Positions 5,613 through 6,425 of a stretch of DNA of 6,425 bases are shown here, in pieces; the first letter of the stretch is position 1; each line of letters starts with the position of its first letter. A model generated the notes under the pieces. That model saw only the letters and a program-made list of their open reading frames with translations. It made no database searches and was not told the DNA's origin. This stretch comes from CAZIVO01 sp964542765 (GTDB lineage Bacteria > Planctomycetota > UBA1135 > UBA2386), in assembly GCA_964542765.1 (NCBI GenBank), contig CAZIVO010000152.1:1-6425 (forward strand). Direction: 5' to 3'. The translations under genes and the position numbers were made by a program.

Positions 5613-6425
5613 ATGATCTCCGGTCCAATTTTTCCAAGGACCCGTGAGGGTCTTTGGGATTTAGCGAGGCAGAATCTCGATCTGATCGAGCATGGCTTGA
5701 CGATCGTTCAGAGCGATCTCTGCCTGGATGGAGGAGATCGGATCGACGGGTTGTGCCGTGATGCGCTCGGGCATCCCACGCTGCTCCTGTGTGGGGAGGG
5801 GGCTGACGAGGTCGGTATCGTGTCCCGGGCGATCGAGATGCAAGCTTGGGTCACGACCCACGGAAGCTTGCTCGAGCAGGCCTTGCCGCTCTGCGGCTTG
5901 CGTTACGACCTCCCCGTACGTGTGATCATCCTCGTCTTCGATCTCTCATTCGACATCTTGCAGCGTCTGCGTGGGCTGGCGGCCCTGCCGATCGAGGTGT
6001 ATCAGGCCCGCTCCTTCCTCGTTGGCGGGGAGACCATGGTCGGGGTGAAGCCCCTGGCGGGAGATGCTGCGAACGGTAGCGGCGACGGCTTCGATGTGCC
6101 GTGTGGCCTGGCGGATTCGTCGATGAGGGATCTCTGCAGCCAATTGCTTGATCTGCTGCGGCGTCTCGAGCCAACACTCCGGGTTTCGGGCGATCGCTAC
6201 TCGCGACGATTTTGCCTCGATGCAGATCCGCTCGCCGAGCTTCGGACTGGCTCCGATGGCCTCGAACTGCGGATTTCATCCGCTGGCGAGGAGGATGGGG
6301 GGGCGAGTTTCCGTCTCGAAGAGTGGGCGGAGTGCCTCGAAGCCATGGATGGGGTGATACGGCGATATCTTCAGCTGTACGATCTCCGTGCCGGCGGTGC
6401 GGATGCTCCGGACGGGTTTGTGGCG
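5613..6425 (+). CDS. Unrecognised protein, possible degenerate PD-(D/E)XK nuclease fold (3' end outside window)
   Basis: The frame is open from an in-frame TAA at 5580-5582 to the window edge, giving at least 271 residues. The start is ATG 5613 or GTG 5589. I do not recognise a named family. Residues about 15-91 follow the pattern of NucS-type and related PD-(D/E)XK domains: a helix (LWDLARQNLDLIEHG), a strand, then GGDRIDGLCRDALGHPTLLL (40-59), then a helix with Gln77-Ala-Trp79. Active members have E-x-K at the end of the third strand. Here that place reads LLLCGEG, so catalysis is probably lost. A second alpha/beta part follows with strand RVIILVFD (103-110) and FLVGGETMVGVKPL (135-148). 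Then come a Gly/Asp-rich linker (149-162) and a C-terminal part with strands and a helix (236-254). There is no signal peptide or membrane segment, so it is likely cytoplasmic. The nuclease relation is inference. Confidence 0.75.
   Translation, partial: MISGPIFPRTREGLWDLARQNLDLIEHGLTIVQSDLCLDGGDRIDGLCRDALGHPTLLLCGEGADEVGIVSRAIEMQAWVTTHGSLLEQALPLCGLRYDLPVRVIILVFDLSFDILQRLRGLAALPIEVYQARSFLVGGETMVGVKPLAGDAANGSGDGFDVPCGLADSSMRDLCSQLLDLLRRLEPTLRVSGDRYSRRFCLDADPLAELRTGSDGLELRISSAGEEDGGASFRLEEWAECLEAMDGVIRRYLQLYDLRAGGADAPDGFVA

Noticed and set aside
5676..5690. Palindrome CTCGAT-CTG-ATCGAG
   Set aside because: It lies inside the coding frame of the last gene, and GATC/TCGA-rich codons make such chance dyads common here.
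5926..6279. A 117-codon minus-strand open frame opposite the last gene
   Set aside because: It begins and ends within the plus-strand frame, which is longer, continuous and has a better composition. Read as protein it is Arg/Pro/Ser-rich shadow sequence.

Overview
This high-GC window looks like ordinary chromosomal DNA from a Gram-negative-type bacterium. It carries the MEP isoprenoid pathway genes ispD and ispF, an MsbA-type half-size ABC exporter, the Holliday-junction resolvase gene ruvC, a SurA/parvulin-like protein, and one unrecognised gene that runs off the right edge. GTG and TTG start codons are frequent. A planctomycete (Phycisphaerae-like) source is my best guess from the feel of the SurA-like protein and the enlarged RuvC, but it is only a low-confidence impression. 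I see no mobile element, CRISPR array, tRNA or rRNA.

Layout, left to right. Bases 81-1643 (+) encode a 520-aa protein with two SurA-N-like helical modules followed by a degenerate parvulin domain. Bases 1726-3612 (+) encode a complete 628-aa ABC exporter with every catalytic motif. On the minus strand ispD (4838-4137) and ispF (4140-3649) form a two-gene unit with a 4-base ATGA overlap. It converges on the exporter with only 36 bases between the stops. ruvC (4869-5450, +) diverges from ispD, with about 30 bases between the start codons. A 162-base spacer follows, with a promoter-like pair of hexamers, two overlapping inverted repeats and a run of eight Gs. The last gene (5613 to beyond 6425, +) is open to the edge. 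It encodes at least 271 residues that resemble a PD-(D/E)XK nuclease fold lacking its usual catalytic E-x-K.

How the genes relate. IspD and IspF catalyse the third and fifth steps of the MEP route (MEP to CDP-ME; CDP-ME-2-phosphate to MEcPP), and their overlap fits translational coupling. The exporter and the SurA-like protein both suggest envelope work (lipid or drug export, protein folding), but no shared pathway is shown. RuvC belongs to recombination repair. The final gene may also concern DNA, but that is inference. I see no clearly new multi-gene system. The most unusual items are the last gene with its leader, the RuvC insertion, and the uncertain N-terminus of the SurA-like protein.
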